Part shown: piece by piece, positions 16,542 to 23,698 of the stretch | Layout of the letters: each line of letters begins with the position of its first letter | Numbering within the stretch: the stretch's first letter is position 1 | Assembly (NCBI GenBank): GCA_022703445.1 | Contig: JAKLDR010000009.1 | Span: 23,737-87,736, forward strand | Length of the DNA stretch: 64,000 nucleotides | Reading direction: 5' to 3' | Source: Planctomycetota bacterium | Lineage (GTDB): Bacteria > Planctomycetota > SZUA-567 > JAKLDR01 | Position numbers and translations under genes: made by a program | The notes under the pieces: generated by a model | What the model saw: only the letters and a program-made list of their open reading frames with translations | Told to the model about the DNA's origin: nothing | Databases searched by the model: none

Positions 16542-17732
16542 CTTGGTAAGGCTCGGCGTCCGGAGGACGTAGCCGTTGGCGTCCTGCCGGAGCTTGCCCA
16601 GCAGGTTGATCGACCTGCCCGCGGTTATCGCCGAGAAGCCGTACAGCTTCCGGATGGCGTCCACCGCCTCCGCCAGGCTGTGCCGGCTTTCATCGGCCGG
16701 CTCGAAGAGGTCGAGCTGCTCGGCGTTCTTGAGCGCCAGGCCCGACAGGCTGACCCCCACCAGCCGGAGGGCCACCCGGCGGGTGTGGAGCCGCTCCAGC
16801 AGCGCCTGGACGGCCGTGAAGACGTCGTCCTCCAGGTCCGAGGGCCGGGCCAGCCGCTTCGTGCCCTCGTCGCCCTTGAAGTCGGCATAGCGGATGCGTA
16901 GCCCCGCGCAGCCGGCGGCCAGCCCCATCTCCCGCACCGCCTTAATGGCCCGCTCCACGAGGTAATAGAGCATGGCCCGGACCTCGGCCGGGTCGGTGGT
17001 TTCCCGGTGGAAGGTGGTCTCCCGGGAGATGGTCCTGGGCACCTCGCGGGCCGAAACCGCCCGGGTGTCGATGCCCCGCGCCCGGTCGTGGATGACCTCG
17101 CCCGTCCGGCCGAAGAGAGCCGCGAGCGCCGACCTGGGCAGCCCCCGCAGCTCCCGGACCGTCCGAATGTTCAGCTTGCCGAGCATCTCCCTGGTCCGGG
17201 GGCCCACCCCCGGGATGTCCCCGGCCGGCCGGTCCACCAGGAACGCCTCGACCTCCTCGGGCCGCACCAGCCGCAGCCCGTCCGGCTTGGCGCTCTTGGA
17301 GGCCAGCCGGGCCACCATGCGGCTGGGACCGATCCCGGCGGTGACGGTCAGGCCGGTTTCCTCGCGAATCCTGCCGCGGAGCCGGCCGATGGCCTTCTCG
17401 GGGGACGCGTAGAGGCGCTCCATGCCCGCCAGGTCCAGGTAGGCGTCGTCCAGGTAGGTGTCCACCGCCGGGGAGACCTCCCGGCATAGTTCCCAGAGCC
17501 TCGCGGCGAAGCAGCGGTAGACTCCGTGACTGCCGGCGAGGACCACCAGCCCGGGGCAGAGCTCCCTGGCCCTGCCCAGCGACATCCCGGCCCGGAGGCC
17601 GAAGCGCCGGGCCTCGTAGGAGCAGCTGGCGATGCACCCCGAGCCGACCGCCACGGGCCTGCCCCGCAGCCTCGGCACCAGCAGCTGTTCCACCGATGCG
17701 AAGAAGGCGTCGATGTCCACGTGGACGATCAT
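16539..17732 (-). CDS. dinB: Y-family DNA polymerase IV (DinB)
   Basis: 397 residues. The Y-family palm starts VHVDIDAFFASVEQ (Asp6, Asp8). It has the CSYEARRFGLRAGMSLGRA segment, the GIGPSRMVARLASKSAKPDG motif, the HhH IPGVGPRTREMLGKLNI and a little-finger domain. A clamp-binding motif QLDLF is present near the C-terminus (AEQLDLFEP). The catalytic SIDEA motif reads YLDDA (residues 93-97), so the second catalytic acid is Asp96 instead of Glu. Activity may be lower or metal use altered, but an acidic side chain is kept. The ATG shares its A with the S23 stop codon (TAATG), so translation is probably coupled to S23. Expression should be under LexA. Confidence 0.88.
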   Translation of the reverse strand: MIVHVDIDAFFASVEQLLVPRLRGRPVAVGSGCIASCSYEARRFGLRAGMSLGRARELCPGLVVLAGSHGVYRCFAARLWELCREVSPAVDTYLDDAYLDLAGMERLYASPEKAIGRLRGRIREETGLTVTAGIGPSRMVARLASKSAKPDGLRLVRPEEVEAFLVDRPAGDIPGVGPRTREMLGKLNIRTVRELRGLPRSALAALFGRTGEVIHDRARGIDTRAVSAREVPRTISRETTFHRETTDPAEVRAMLYYLVERAIKAVREMGLAAGCAGLRIRYADFKGDEGTKRLARPSDLEDDVFTAVQALLERLHTRRVALRLVGVSLSGLALKNAEQLDLFEPADESRHSLAEAVDAIRKLYGFSAITAGRSINLLGKLRQDANGYVLRTPSLTK

Positions 17733-18133
17733 TACGTAGGCACTGAGGGACTGAGGGACTGAGGCACTGAGTTAACGGACAGCTTCCCGATCAGGGAGCG
17801 CAGCATGGCTTCCACCTCGTCCAGCCCGCGGGATGCTTCCTGGTGGCAAATTTCATCTACAAATCCCAGTTCCCTGGCGAGCAGCACTTGCGTTTCCAGT
17901 TCGAACAGCGATCCCATCGACACGTTCAGGAACCGTTTGTATTCACGGCTGGACCGCCGGCCGTATCCCTCGGCGATGTTCGAGGGGATGGATACCGCGG
18001 CTCTACGCATCTGTGAGGTGAGCCCATACAACTCTTCTTTGGGGAGACCTCTGGTGAGGCTATAAATCAGCACGACAAGCCTCATGCTCTTCTGCCAGAC
18101 GATCAGGTCCCTGTAAGTCTTAATGCCTCCCAT
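17732..18133 (-). CDS. S23-type four-helix-bundle protein (23S rRNA intervening-sequence family)
   Basis: 133 residues. It carries the full TIGR02436 signature: YRDLIVWQKSMRLVVLIYSL, ELYGLTSQMRRAAVSIPSN, IAEGYGRR and FLNVSMGSLFELETQVLLA. The family was first found inside intervening sequences of 23S rRNA genes; a general biochemical role is not known. The last 12 or so codons (SVPQSLSPSVPT) are read from the hairpin arm at 17737-17772, which makes the protein longer than the roughly 117-residue norm. The stop overlaps the dinB start (TAATG). It sits inside an SOS operon where it has no obvious function. Together with the flanking inverted repeats this looks like an inserted cassette. Confidence 0.88.
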   Translation of the reverse strand: MGGIKTYRDLIVWQKSMRLVVLIYSLTRGLPKEELYGLTSQMRRAAVSIPSNIAEGYGRRSSREYKRFLNVSMGSLFELETQVLLARELGFVDEICHQEASRGLDEVEAMLRSLIGKLSVNSVPQSLSPSVPT

Positions 18134-18200
18134 GGGTTCTCTCTTTTCTTGACACTCAGTGCCTCAGTGCCTTAGCCCCTCAGTCCCTCAGTCCCTTCTA
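17735..18200. mobile_element. S23 cassette bounded by inverted CTGAGGGA-type repeats
   Basis: The left boundary is 17738-17771 (AGGCACTGAGGGACTGAGGG then ACTGAGGCACTGAG). The right boundary is 18149-18197 (ACACTCAGTGCCTCAGTGCC, TTAGCCCCTCAGTCCCTCAG, TCCCT). The boundaries are inverted copies enclosing the whole S23 gene. No transposase or target-site duplication is visible. The layout resembles an rRNA intervening sequence placed between protein genes. That it moved as a unit is inference. Confidence 0.55.
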
Positions 18201-18443
18201 GAAAATCACCTTGTCCAGCCGCCAGGTCATGTCCGCCGTCCGCAGCGACAGGAAGTACGTCTCGGCGCCGGCCTGGACCGAGAAGCAGTGCCTGGGCGAT
18301 TCTCCCTCGCGGTCCGTCCAGCGGCCGTTCACCTGCGTGACCGTGTAGGACCGGCTTCCGCGCCTGAAGGCCCGCGGGACGATCTCCCCACCGGTGAAGT
18401 CGGCCCGCACCGACACCGGCTCGTCCAGATCTTCGACGACCAC
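18198..18443 (-). CDS. DUF6504-like small protein
   Basis: 81 residues. The pattern PRAFRRGSRSYTVTQVNGRW followed by CFSVQAGAETYFLSLRTADM and WRLDKVIF matches, as far as I recall, the DUF6504 family, small beta-rich proteins often encoded beside SOS polymerase genes. No enzyme motif is present. It starts 21 bp after lexA and should be co-transcribed. It ends right at the S23-side hairpin arm, so the repeat insertion lies exactly at its 3' boundary. Role unknown; an accessory to translesion synthesis is plausible. Confidence 0.55.
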   Translation of the reverse strand: MVVEDLDEPVSVRADFTGGEIVPRAFRRGSRSYTVTQVNGRWTDREGESPRHCFSVQAGAETYFLSLRTADMTWRLDKVIF

Positions 18444-18464
18444 GGAATCCCCCGGATGTGCCGG

Positions 18465-19058
18465 TCAGCCCTGGATCCGCCTAAGGGCCATCAGCACCTT
18501 CCCCGCAACCCTGGCGCCGTCGTTCGGCTTGAAAGTCATGGGCTCATGGCTGGGATTGGCCGGCTCCAGCCGGATGCGGTCCTTAAGCCGCCGGACCCGC
18601 TTGACCGTGGCCTCCTCGCCCACCACCACCACGGCGATCTCGCCGTCCTCCACGGACTCCTGCCGGCGGGCCAGCACCAGGTCGCCGTCGTGGATGCCGG
18701 CGCCGGTCATGCTGTCGCCCTTGACCCGGAGCAGGAAGAGGCCCTCCTCCTTGAACTGTCCGGCCAGGTCCAGGTGTTCCTCGGCATTCTGCAGGGCGAG
18801 GATCGGCGCCCCGGCCGCCACCCGGCCCAGCACCGGGATCCCCGGCGGCGGGCGGTGTCCGCCGTGGAGCTCGATCTTTCCGGCCGCCCGCCCGAGCACC
18901 CCCTTGCGCTCCAGCGCCACGATGTGCTGGTAGGCTGAGCGCACGTCCACGCCCAGGTGAGCGGCGGTCTTGCGGTAGCTGGGGGCGCGTCCGGACTGCC
19001 GGACGTGCGTCTGGATGAACGCCAGGACCCGCGCCTGGAGGTCGGTCAGCTTCTGCAT
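18465..19058 (-). CDS. lexA: LexA SOS repressor / autoprotease
   Basis: 197 residues. It has an N-terminal winged helix (LTDLQARVLAFIQTHVRQSG, APSYRKTAAHLGVDVRSAYQH), the autocleavage site VAAGAPI (Ala82-Gly83), the catalytic Ser116 in GDSM and Lys153 in ATVKRV. It should repress its own operon until RecA triggers cleavage. The ATG at 19058 begins the recognisable winged helix; a longer frame upstream runs through the operator. It heads the operon DUF6504, S23, dinB, dnaE2, DUF72, helicase. This resembles known lexA2-dinB(imuB)-dnaE2 mutagenesis cassettes, so another lexA may exist elsewhere in the genome. Confidence 0.92.
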   Translation of the reverse strand: MQKLTDLQARVLAFIQTHVRQSGRAPSYRKTAAHLGVDVRSAYQHIVALERKGVLGRAAGKIELHGGHRPPPGIPVLGRVAAGAPILALQNAEEHLDLAGQFKEEGLFLLRVKGDSMTGAGIHDGDLVLARRQESVEDGEIAVVVVGEEATVKRVRRLKDRIRLEPANPSHEPMTFKPNDGARVAGKVLMALRRIQG

Positions 19059-19086
19059 GTGGTGACTCCCTGAGGGCCCCGGCCAG

Positions 19087-19115
19087 AATATATCAACGTT
19101 GCGTTGATATGTCAA
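19087..19115 (-). promoter_or_regulatory. lexA promoter with embedded LexA operator palindrome
   Basis: On the minus strand, TTGACA (19110-19115) and TATATT (19087-19092) are separated by exactly 17 bases, a near-consensus sigma-70 promoter. A perfect 9-bp inverted repeat, ATATCAACG-TTG-CGTTGATAT (19090-19110), fills the spacer. This is the expected place for an autoregulatory LexA operator. The sequence differs from the E. coli CTG-N10-CAG and the Gram-positive GAAC-N4-GTTC boxes. The symmetrical site might also affect the plus-strand gene at 19263. Confidence 0.8.
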
Positions 19116-19262
19116 GGGGGCGTGCTGAAACGTCCGCCTCTTCCCCCCTTCCCGCGCTTGCGCGCTGCCGGACGGTGGAGAGGATGGAAAGGCAGTTGGC
19201 CCGTTGCCGTTGCCCCGTGCTGGCTGGCCGCCGCTTGGCCCGACAGATTGGGAGGATCTGGT

Positions 19263-19580
19263 ATGCCCTCTGAACCAGGAAACCGCCCGGACGCCGCCGC
19301 CGGTAAGTCCAAGCCTGGCAAGGCGGACGGCCTGGAGGCCTACCACACCGTGGCCGAAACGGTGGGCATGGTGCCCAACGTGCGCTTCAGGGACAACCTC
19401 ATTCAGGGCCTGGTCATCGGTATCGGAACGCTGGTCGCCACGCTGGTCGGGCTGATCGTCGGCGGCGGGACCGGAGCGGCCATCGGCCTGGTGTGCGGCC
19501 TGGTCATCTCTCTGCTGATCAGCGGCGCCGTGCTCATGGTCATAGGCTGGGTTCGGGCCGCCAGGAAATTGAAGAAGTAG
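19263..19580 (+). CDS. Small two-TM membrane protein, unknown
   Basis: 105 residues. A hydrophilic N-terminus (PSEPGNRPDAAAGKSKPGKA) and a short conserved-looking stretch (VAETVGMVPNVRFRDNLIQG) precede two hydrophobic helices at about residues 48-68 and 72-93, with a Gly-rich turn (GGGTGAAIG) and a basic tail (RAARKLKK). I know no function. The ATG at 19263 follows GGGAGGATCTG; the longer frame upstream has no ribosome site. It is divergent from lexA, with its own start about 150 bp from the LexA palindrome. Confidence 0.7.
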   Translation: MPSEPGNRPDAAAGKSKPGKADGLEAYHTVAETVGMVPNVRFRDNLIQGLVIGIGTLVATLVGLIVGGGTGAAIGLVCGLVISLLISGAVLMVIGWVRAARKLKK

Positions 19581-19585
19581 CTCTC

Positions 19586-19643
19586 AAAAAACGGGGACCG
19601 GGTCGGATTCTGGGGGAGGGGTCTCCCAGAACCGCCCGGTCCC
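19586..19643 (-). terminator. Stable hairpin with minus-strand T-run
   Basis: GGGACCGGG (19594-19602) pairs with CCCGGTCCC (19635-19643), and TTCTGGG (19608-19614) with CCCAGAA (19625-19631). On the minus strand the hairpin is followed by CGTTTTTTG (A-run 19586-19591). It would stop minus-strand transcription from the amidase gene before it reaches lexA. Two more perfect stems follow at 19653-19680 (GCGTCCGG/CCGGACGC) and 19681-19700 (GAAAGG/CCTTTC). Confidence 0.55.
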
Positions 19644-19895
19644 ACGGGGATGGCGTCCGGCAGCTACAGGCTCCGGACGCGAAAGGGCTTGACGCCTTTC
19701 GTCAGGCTATCTGGGCTGGAAGCGGGCTGTCCTTTCGGAAAAAGTCCGATAATTCCCGGGACCGCTTTGGGTGGGGTTGGAGGTTTGAGGTTTGAGGTTT
19801 GAGGCTGGAGGCTGAAGGGAGCATCACTGGCTCCCAACCCCCAACCCCCAACCTCCAACCTCCAACCCCTTCGCCTGTAACCCGTCTCCTCGCCG
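19644..19895. repeat. Imperfect hairpin, GGTTTGA/GGAGG-type word
   Basis: At 19779-19817 the plus strand carries a run of GGTTGGAGGTTTGAGGTTTG then AGGTTTGAGGCTGGAGGCTG. At 19830-19869 it carries the inverted counterpart CTCCCAACCCCCAACCCCCA then ACCTCCAACCTCCAACCCC. The arms are periodic and imperfectly complementary around a loop of about 12 bases. This lies at the 3' end of the amidase gene. The rest of this gap (19701-19778) shows nothing I can name. Confidence 0.65.
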
Positions 19896-20966
19896 CTACC
19901 TGCCCGCCACCTGCCTCGTGCGCGTGGTGGACGAGACGGGGACAGAGCCGGCGATGTGGCCGACCCGCTCGACCTCGCCGCGGGCGTAGCGTCCGAGCCC
20001 GGCGGCCAGGGCCTCGGCGATCTTCTGGCGCCAGGCGGCCGAGCGCATCTTGGCCTCGGTGTCGCGGTGGGTGATGAAGCCGATCTCGGCCAGCGCCGCG
20101 GGCACGTAGGTTTCGCGGAGCACCGAGAGGTTCTTGACCTTGACGCCCCGGTCCTCCTCCCCTAGCTGGCGCACCATCTCGCCCTGGATGGCCCTGGCCA
20201 GGTCCAGGCTCTGGCGGCGCTGCTCGGACAGGTAGGCGCTGAAGATGGCCTGCTCGGCCCCGCGGCTCACGTGGCAGGACGCGCCGTCGACCACGTCGTC
20301 GGGCGCCAGGCGGGCGGCGGCCTTCTGGGCGCGGGTCACGTCGGTGATGCTCCAGGTCAGAGCGAAGGTCTCCGCCCCTGAGGCCTCGCCGGTGGGGGCC
20401 CCGTTGCAGTGGATGCTCAGGAACAGGTCGGCCCCGGACTTGTTGGCCTGCGACGAGCGGTCCAGCAGCGGGATGTAGGTGTCGCCCGTGCGGGTAATGA
20501 CCACCTCGACGCCCTTGGCCTCGAGCAGGGTCTTGAGCCGCAGGGCCACCGACAGGGTCACGTCCTTCTCCCGGATCCTGGTTGGTCCGAGCGCGCCGCT
20601 GTCCTGGCCACCGTGGCCGGGATCGAGGATGACCTTGCGCAGTGGGATGCTGCCGTCGTCCGGGACGCAGTGCGTCACGCCGGAGAGCGCGAAGATCCCC
20701 GCGGGGACCAGCATCTCCCCGTCGCGGAAGAGGACCGTGCCGTCCATGTTGACCGCCCGGCCGTCCACCAGGGCGACGTCGAAGCCCGGCGCCAGGGTGC
20801 AGTGCCGCCCGCCCAGCACCAGGTTGTAGACACCGGCGCGGTCGTCGACGGACATCTGGCAGCCGACGGCGGGGACGTAGTCCTTGCCGTTGATCCGCAC
20901 CGTCCCGTCCGATGCCGCCGAAACCATGGCCATGGTCATGGCCAAGGCCAAAGATGCGCTGAACAT
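19896..20966 (-). CDS. N-acetylmuramoyl-L-alanine amidase (Amidase_3 family), exported
   Basis: 356 residues. A signal peptide (MFSASLALAMTMAMVSAASD) is followed by a copper-amine-oxidase-N-like or SH3-like beta domain (residues 25-100) and the zinc amidase: KVILDPGHGGQDSGALG, IREKDVTLSVALRLKTLLEA, TRTGDTYIPLLDRS, LFLSIHCNGAP and the catalytic LAEIGFITH. It should cleave the amide between MurNAc and the stem peptide in the cell wall, outside the membrane. I chose ATG 20966 because GGGGGAG lies just upstream and a signal peptide begins there; a start at 21035 adds 23 unlikely residues. The C-terminal tail (STTRTRQVAGR) is basic. Confidence 0.85.
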   Translation of the reverse strand: MFSASLALAMTMAMVSAASDGTVRINGKDYVPAVGCQMSVDDRAGVYNLVLGGRHCTLAPGFDVALVDGRAVNMDGTVLFRDGEMLVPAGIFALSGVTHCVPDDGSIPLRKVILDPGHGGQDSGALGPTRIREKDVTLSVALRLKTLLEAKGVEVVITRTGDTYIPLLDRSSQANKSGADLFLSIHCNGAPTGEASGAETFALTWSITDVTRAQKAAARLAPDDVVDGASCHVSRGAEQAIFSAYLSEQRRQSLDLARAIQGEMVRQLGEEDRGVKVKNLSVLRETYVPAALAEIGFITHRDTEAKMRSAAWRQKIAEALAAGLGRYARGEVERVGHIAGSVPVSSTTRTRQVAGR

Positions 20967-21276
20967 GGCTCCCCCCCCGCGCCAAACCCCACCAGCCGGC
21001 AACCATCCATGGCGGCCGGACATTCCAATGTCCACTATCGTCCCCTGTGACGGAGGCCTTTCGGAAATTCCGAGGTGCGCCGTCTCAGGTGTTCAGGAAC
21101 GACTATCTCACGCCAAGGCGCAAAGACGCCAAGAACAGCAACAGCAACTGCGGTGTCTGCTGTAACGGAATGGCCCATCGCCGTTCTTTGCGGCTTGGCG
21201 TCTTGGCGTGAGAACCGTCCCGACATTCTCGACAAGACCCCGGCCGCGGATAGAATCGCCATCCGGAGGAAACCCG
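20967..21276. repeat. Imperfect hairpin, CGCCAAGA-type word
   Basis: The left arm 21106-21138 (TCTCACGCCAAGGCGCAAAG then ACGCCAAGAACAG) and the right arm 21180-21214 (GCCGTTCTTTGCGGCTTGGC then GTCTTGGCGTGAGAA) are inverted and largely complementary. The element lies in the 310-bp gap between the divergent amidase and PLP-enzyme genes, where both promoters must also sit. I could not assign -35/-10 elements with confidence. Confidence 0.65.
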
Positions 21277-22317
21277 ATGACCAGAGTGAACTTTGCCGGC
21301 AACGACTACCTGGGCCTGGCCCGCGACCCGCGGCTGGCCGACGCCCTGTGCCGTGCGGTCCGGGAGTACGGGATCAGCTCGACCAGCTCGCGCTGGGCGC
21401 TGGGCTGGACCGACCTGCACCAGAAGCTGGAGGACGCGCTGGCCGCCTTCACCGGCGCCGAGGCCGCCTGCATCACCGGCGCGGCCTACTTCGGCGGACC
21501 GGTCTACTACTCGGTCTTCGCCGGCTCCGGGCGGGTCGTCTACTGCGACGAGACCGTCCACTCCAACCAGTTCCTGGGCATGCGCGCGGCGGGACTGGAG
21601 ATCCGCAAGTTCAAGCACCTGGATGCCGGCGACCTGAAGCGCCAGCTCAAGGGCCACAAGGGCCCGGCGCCCATCGTGGCCGCCGACGGCGTCTACGGGA
21701 TCAGCGGCGAGGTGGCGCCGCTGGCCGAGATGGCCGAGGCGGCCCGCGCGGTCGGTGCCGAGATCTTCGTGGACGACGCCCACGGCTTCGGCGCCCTGGG
21801 CGCCAGCGGCCGGGGCTCGACCGAACTCTGCGGCCTGGCCCCCGCCCCGGACCTGACCGTGCTCTGCAGCATGAGCAAGGCCATGGGCTGCAACGGCGGC
21901 TTCCTGACCGGCCGCAAGGAGCTCGTCGAGAAGTTCCGGCGGAGCGCCGCGGCCTCCGGCTCGGCCATCCCGCCGCCGCCCATCGCCGCGGCGTGCCTGG
22001 AGTCGCTGCGCATCATCCGCGAGGAGCCCGAGCTGCGCGACAAGATGGAGTCGCACGCCCGGCGCCTGCGCGCGGCGCTGGCCGCCCGCGGCGTCTCGGT
22101 GGTCTCGGACCGCACGCCCATCCTGGGCATGGTCTTCAAGGACGAGTTCGAGGCGGCCGCCGCCGACAAGCACTTCCTCAAGCACGGGCTGGTGATCCCC
22201 TACTTCAAGTACGCCTCCGAGCCGCGCGAGAATCTGCTCCGCGGCGCGGCCCGGGCCTGCTACACCGAGGAGCACCTGGCGCGGTTCGAGAAGGCGGTGG
22301 CGACCCTGAAGCGCTAG
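21277..22317 (+). CDS. PLP-dependent alpha-oxoamine synthase-like enzyme (AONS/KBL family)
   Basis: 346 residues. The fold-type I pattern of 8-amino-7-oxononanoate synthase / 2-amino-3-ketobutyrate ligase is clear: NDYLGLARDPRLADALCRA, GISSTSSRWALGWTDLHQKLE, FVDDAHGFGALG and the PLP lysine in CSMSKAMGCNGGFL. These enzymes join an amino acid to an acyl-CoA with loss of CO2. The protein is about 40 residues shorter than typical AONS and lacks the usual N-terminal helix; the GSSGSR motif is GISSTSSR. The ATG at 21277 follows CGGAGGA. The substrate is unknown. No biotin genes are near, so a role outside biotin synthesis is likely. Confidence 0.8.
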   Translation: MTRVNFAGNDYLGLARDPRLADALCRAVREYGISSTSSRWALGWTDLHQKLEDALAAFTGAEAACITGAAYFGGPVYYSVFAGSGRVVYCDETVHSNQFLGMRAAGLEIRKFKHLDAGDLKRQLKGHKGPAPIVAADGVYGISGEVAPLAEMAEAARAVGAEIFVDDAHGFGALGASGRGSTELCGLAPAPDLTVLCSMSKAMGCNGGFLTGRKELVEKFRRSAAASGSAIPPPPIAAACLESLRIIREEPELRDKMESHARRLRAALAARGVSVVSDRTPILGMVFKDEFEAAAADKHFLKHGLVIPYFKYASEPRENLLRGAARACYTEEHLARFEKAVATLKR

Positions 22318-22333
22318 CGGCTTTGACGAGGGC

Positions 22334-22477
22334 GGCAACACCCAACATGCAACATGCAGAGCAAACTAAGGATTCAAGGCGATGTCGAATAATGAACAAC
22401 CGCAAGTCAACGGCAAAGAGAATCGGCCCCTTCCTCTGATTCATTGCATGTTGGGTGTTGAGTGTTGAATGTTGCCT
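22334..22477. repeat. Imperfect hairpin, CAACATG/CAACACC-type word
   Basis: The left arm 22334-22360 (GGCAACACCCAACATGCAAC then ATGCAGA) and the right arm 22440-22477 (TTCATTGCATGTTGGGTGTT then GAGTGTTGAATGTTGCC) are inverted. About 80 AT-richer bases separate them. It lies between the PLP enzyme and the amidohydrolase, both on the plus strand. Confidence 0.65.
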
Positions 22478-22534
22478 GTTCGTGTCATCGTTGCTTAGCG
22501 GTTCGCCGCAGGGTGCTTGGGTAAGGAGACTGCC

Positions 22535-23677
22535 ATGCAGTGCGTGAAGGCAAAGCTGGTCTACACCGGCCGGGGCACGGCCGAGAACTCCTACGTGGTC
22601 TTCGAGAAGGGCAAGGTGGTCGGCCTGTCGCGCTCGAGGAAGGGCGAGCTGCTCGGTGAGTTCGGGGCGGTGACGCCGGCGCTCCTCGACGCCCACGCCC
22701 ACATCGGCATGCACCGCTCCGGCGAGCCCGGCGGGGAGAGCGAGAGCAACGAGAAGCTCGACAGCTTCGTCAACCTGGCCGACGCGCTCGACTCGGTGCA
22801 GATGGACGACCGGGCCTTCGCCGACTCGCTGCGCGCCGGCGTGCTCTACAGCTGCGTGGTGCCGGGCAGCGGCAACATCGTCGGCGGCAGGAGCGCGGTC
22901 CTCCGCAACTTCGCCCGCGGCACGACCGAGGCCCTGGTGGGGCGCGCCGGCATCAAGGGCGCATTCGGCTACAACCCCATGTCCACTCGCGACTGGAAGG
23001 GCACGCGCCCCCACACGCGGATGGGGGCGCTGGCCCTGCTGCGCTCCAAGCTGCTCGCCGTGCGCCAGAAGATGGAGAAGCGCGCGCGGCTCCCGGCCAA
23101 GAAGCGCGCCGACGTGGAGTTCGCGCCGGATGAGGAGGTGCTCCGCGCGTTACTCGAGCGCCGCGAGGTCTTCCGGGTGCACGTCCACAAGGCCGACGAC
23201 ATCGACGCCCTTCTGCGCATCGCCGACGAGTTCCGGCTGCGCATCACCTGCGAGCACACCATGGACGTCTGGGAGCGGCGGGTCTACGACGAGCTTGCCC
23301 GCCGGGACATCCCCGTGGTCTACGGGCCGCTGGACAGCTTCGCCTACAAGGTCGAACTCCGCCACGAGGACCCGCTCAACGTCCGGCACCTGGTCGGCTC
23401 AGGCGTGCGCTTCGGCCTGATGACCGACCACCCGGTGATCCTCCAGTCGACGCTGCTCATGTGCCTGCGCTGGTTCCTGCGCGCCGGGCTCAGCAAGTCC
23501 GAGGCCCTGGAGATCGTGACCCGCCGGAACGCCGAGATCCTGGGCGTGGCCGACCGCCTGGGCACGCTCGAGCGCGGCCGCTGGGCCAGCCTGGTCTGCT
23601 GGGACGGCGACCCCTTCGACCTCGCGCACAAGCCGGTGCTGGCGCTGGGAGAAGGCCGTGAGGTTTACAGGGCCTAG
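22535..23677 (+). CDS. Amidohydrolase-superfamily metal-dependent hydrolase
   Basis: 380 residues. Metal-site motifs are DAHAHIGM (HxH, near residue 52), VHVHKADD, TCEHTMD and the late Asp in LMTDHPV, the arrangement of imidazolonepropionase/dipeptidase-like amidohydrolases. A small beta domain at both ends (VFEKGKVVGLSRSRKGE; LERGRWASLVCWDGDPFD) is typical. It should hydrolyse a cyclic amide, amidine or dipeptide; the substrate is unknown. The ATG at 22535 follows AAGGAGA. The M20 peptidase gene starts 21 bp later, so the two probably act in one degradative pathway. Confidence 0.83.
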   Translation: MQCVKAKLVYTGRGTAENSYVVFEKGKVVGLSRSRKGELLGEFGAVTPALLDAHAHIGMHRSGEPGGESESNEKLDSFVNLADALDSVQMDDRAFADSLRAGVLYSCVVPGSGNIVGGRSAVLRNFARGTTEALVGRAGIKGAFGYNPMSTRDWKGTRPHTRMGALALLRSKLLAVRQKMEKRARLPAKKRADVEFAPDEEVLRALLERREVFRVHVHKADDIDALLRIADEFRLRITCEHTMDVWERRVYDELARRDIPVVYGPLDSFAYKVELRHEDPLNVRHLVGSGVRFGLMTDHPVILQSTLLMCLRWFLRAGLSKSEALEIVTRRNAEILGVADRLGTLERGRWASLVCWDGDPFDLAHKPVLALGEGREVYRA

Positions 23678-23698
23678 CAGCCCAGAGGAGAAGCCTGC

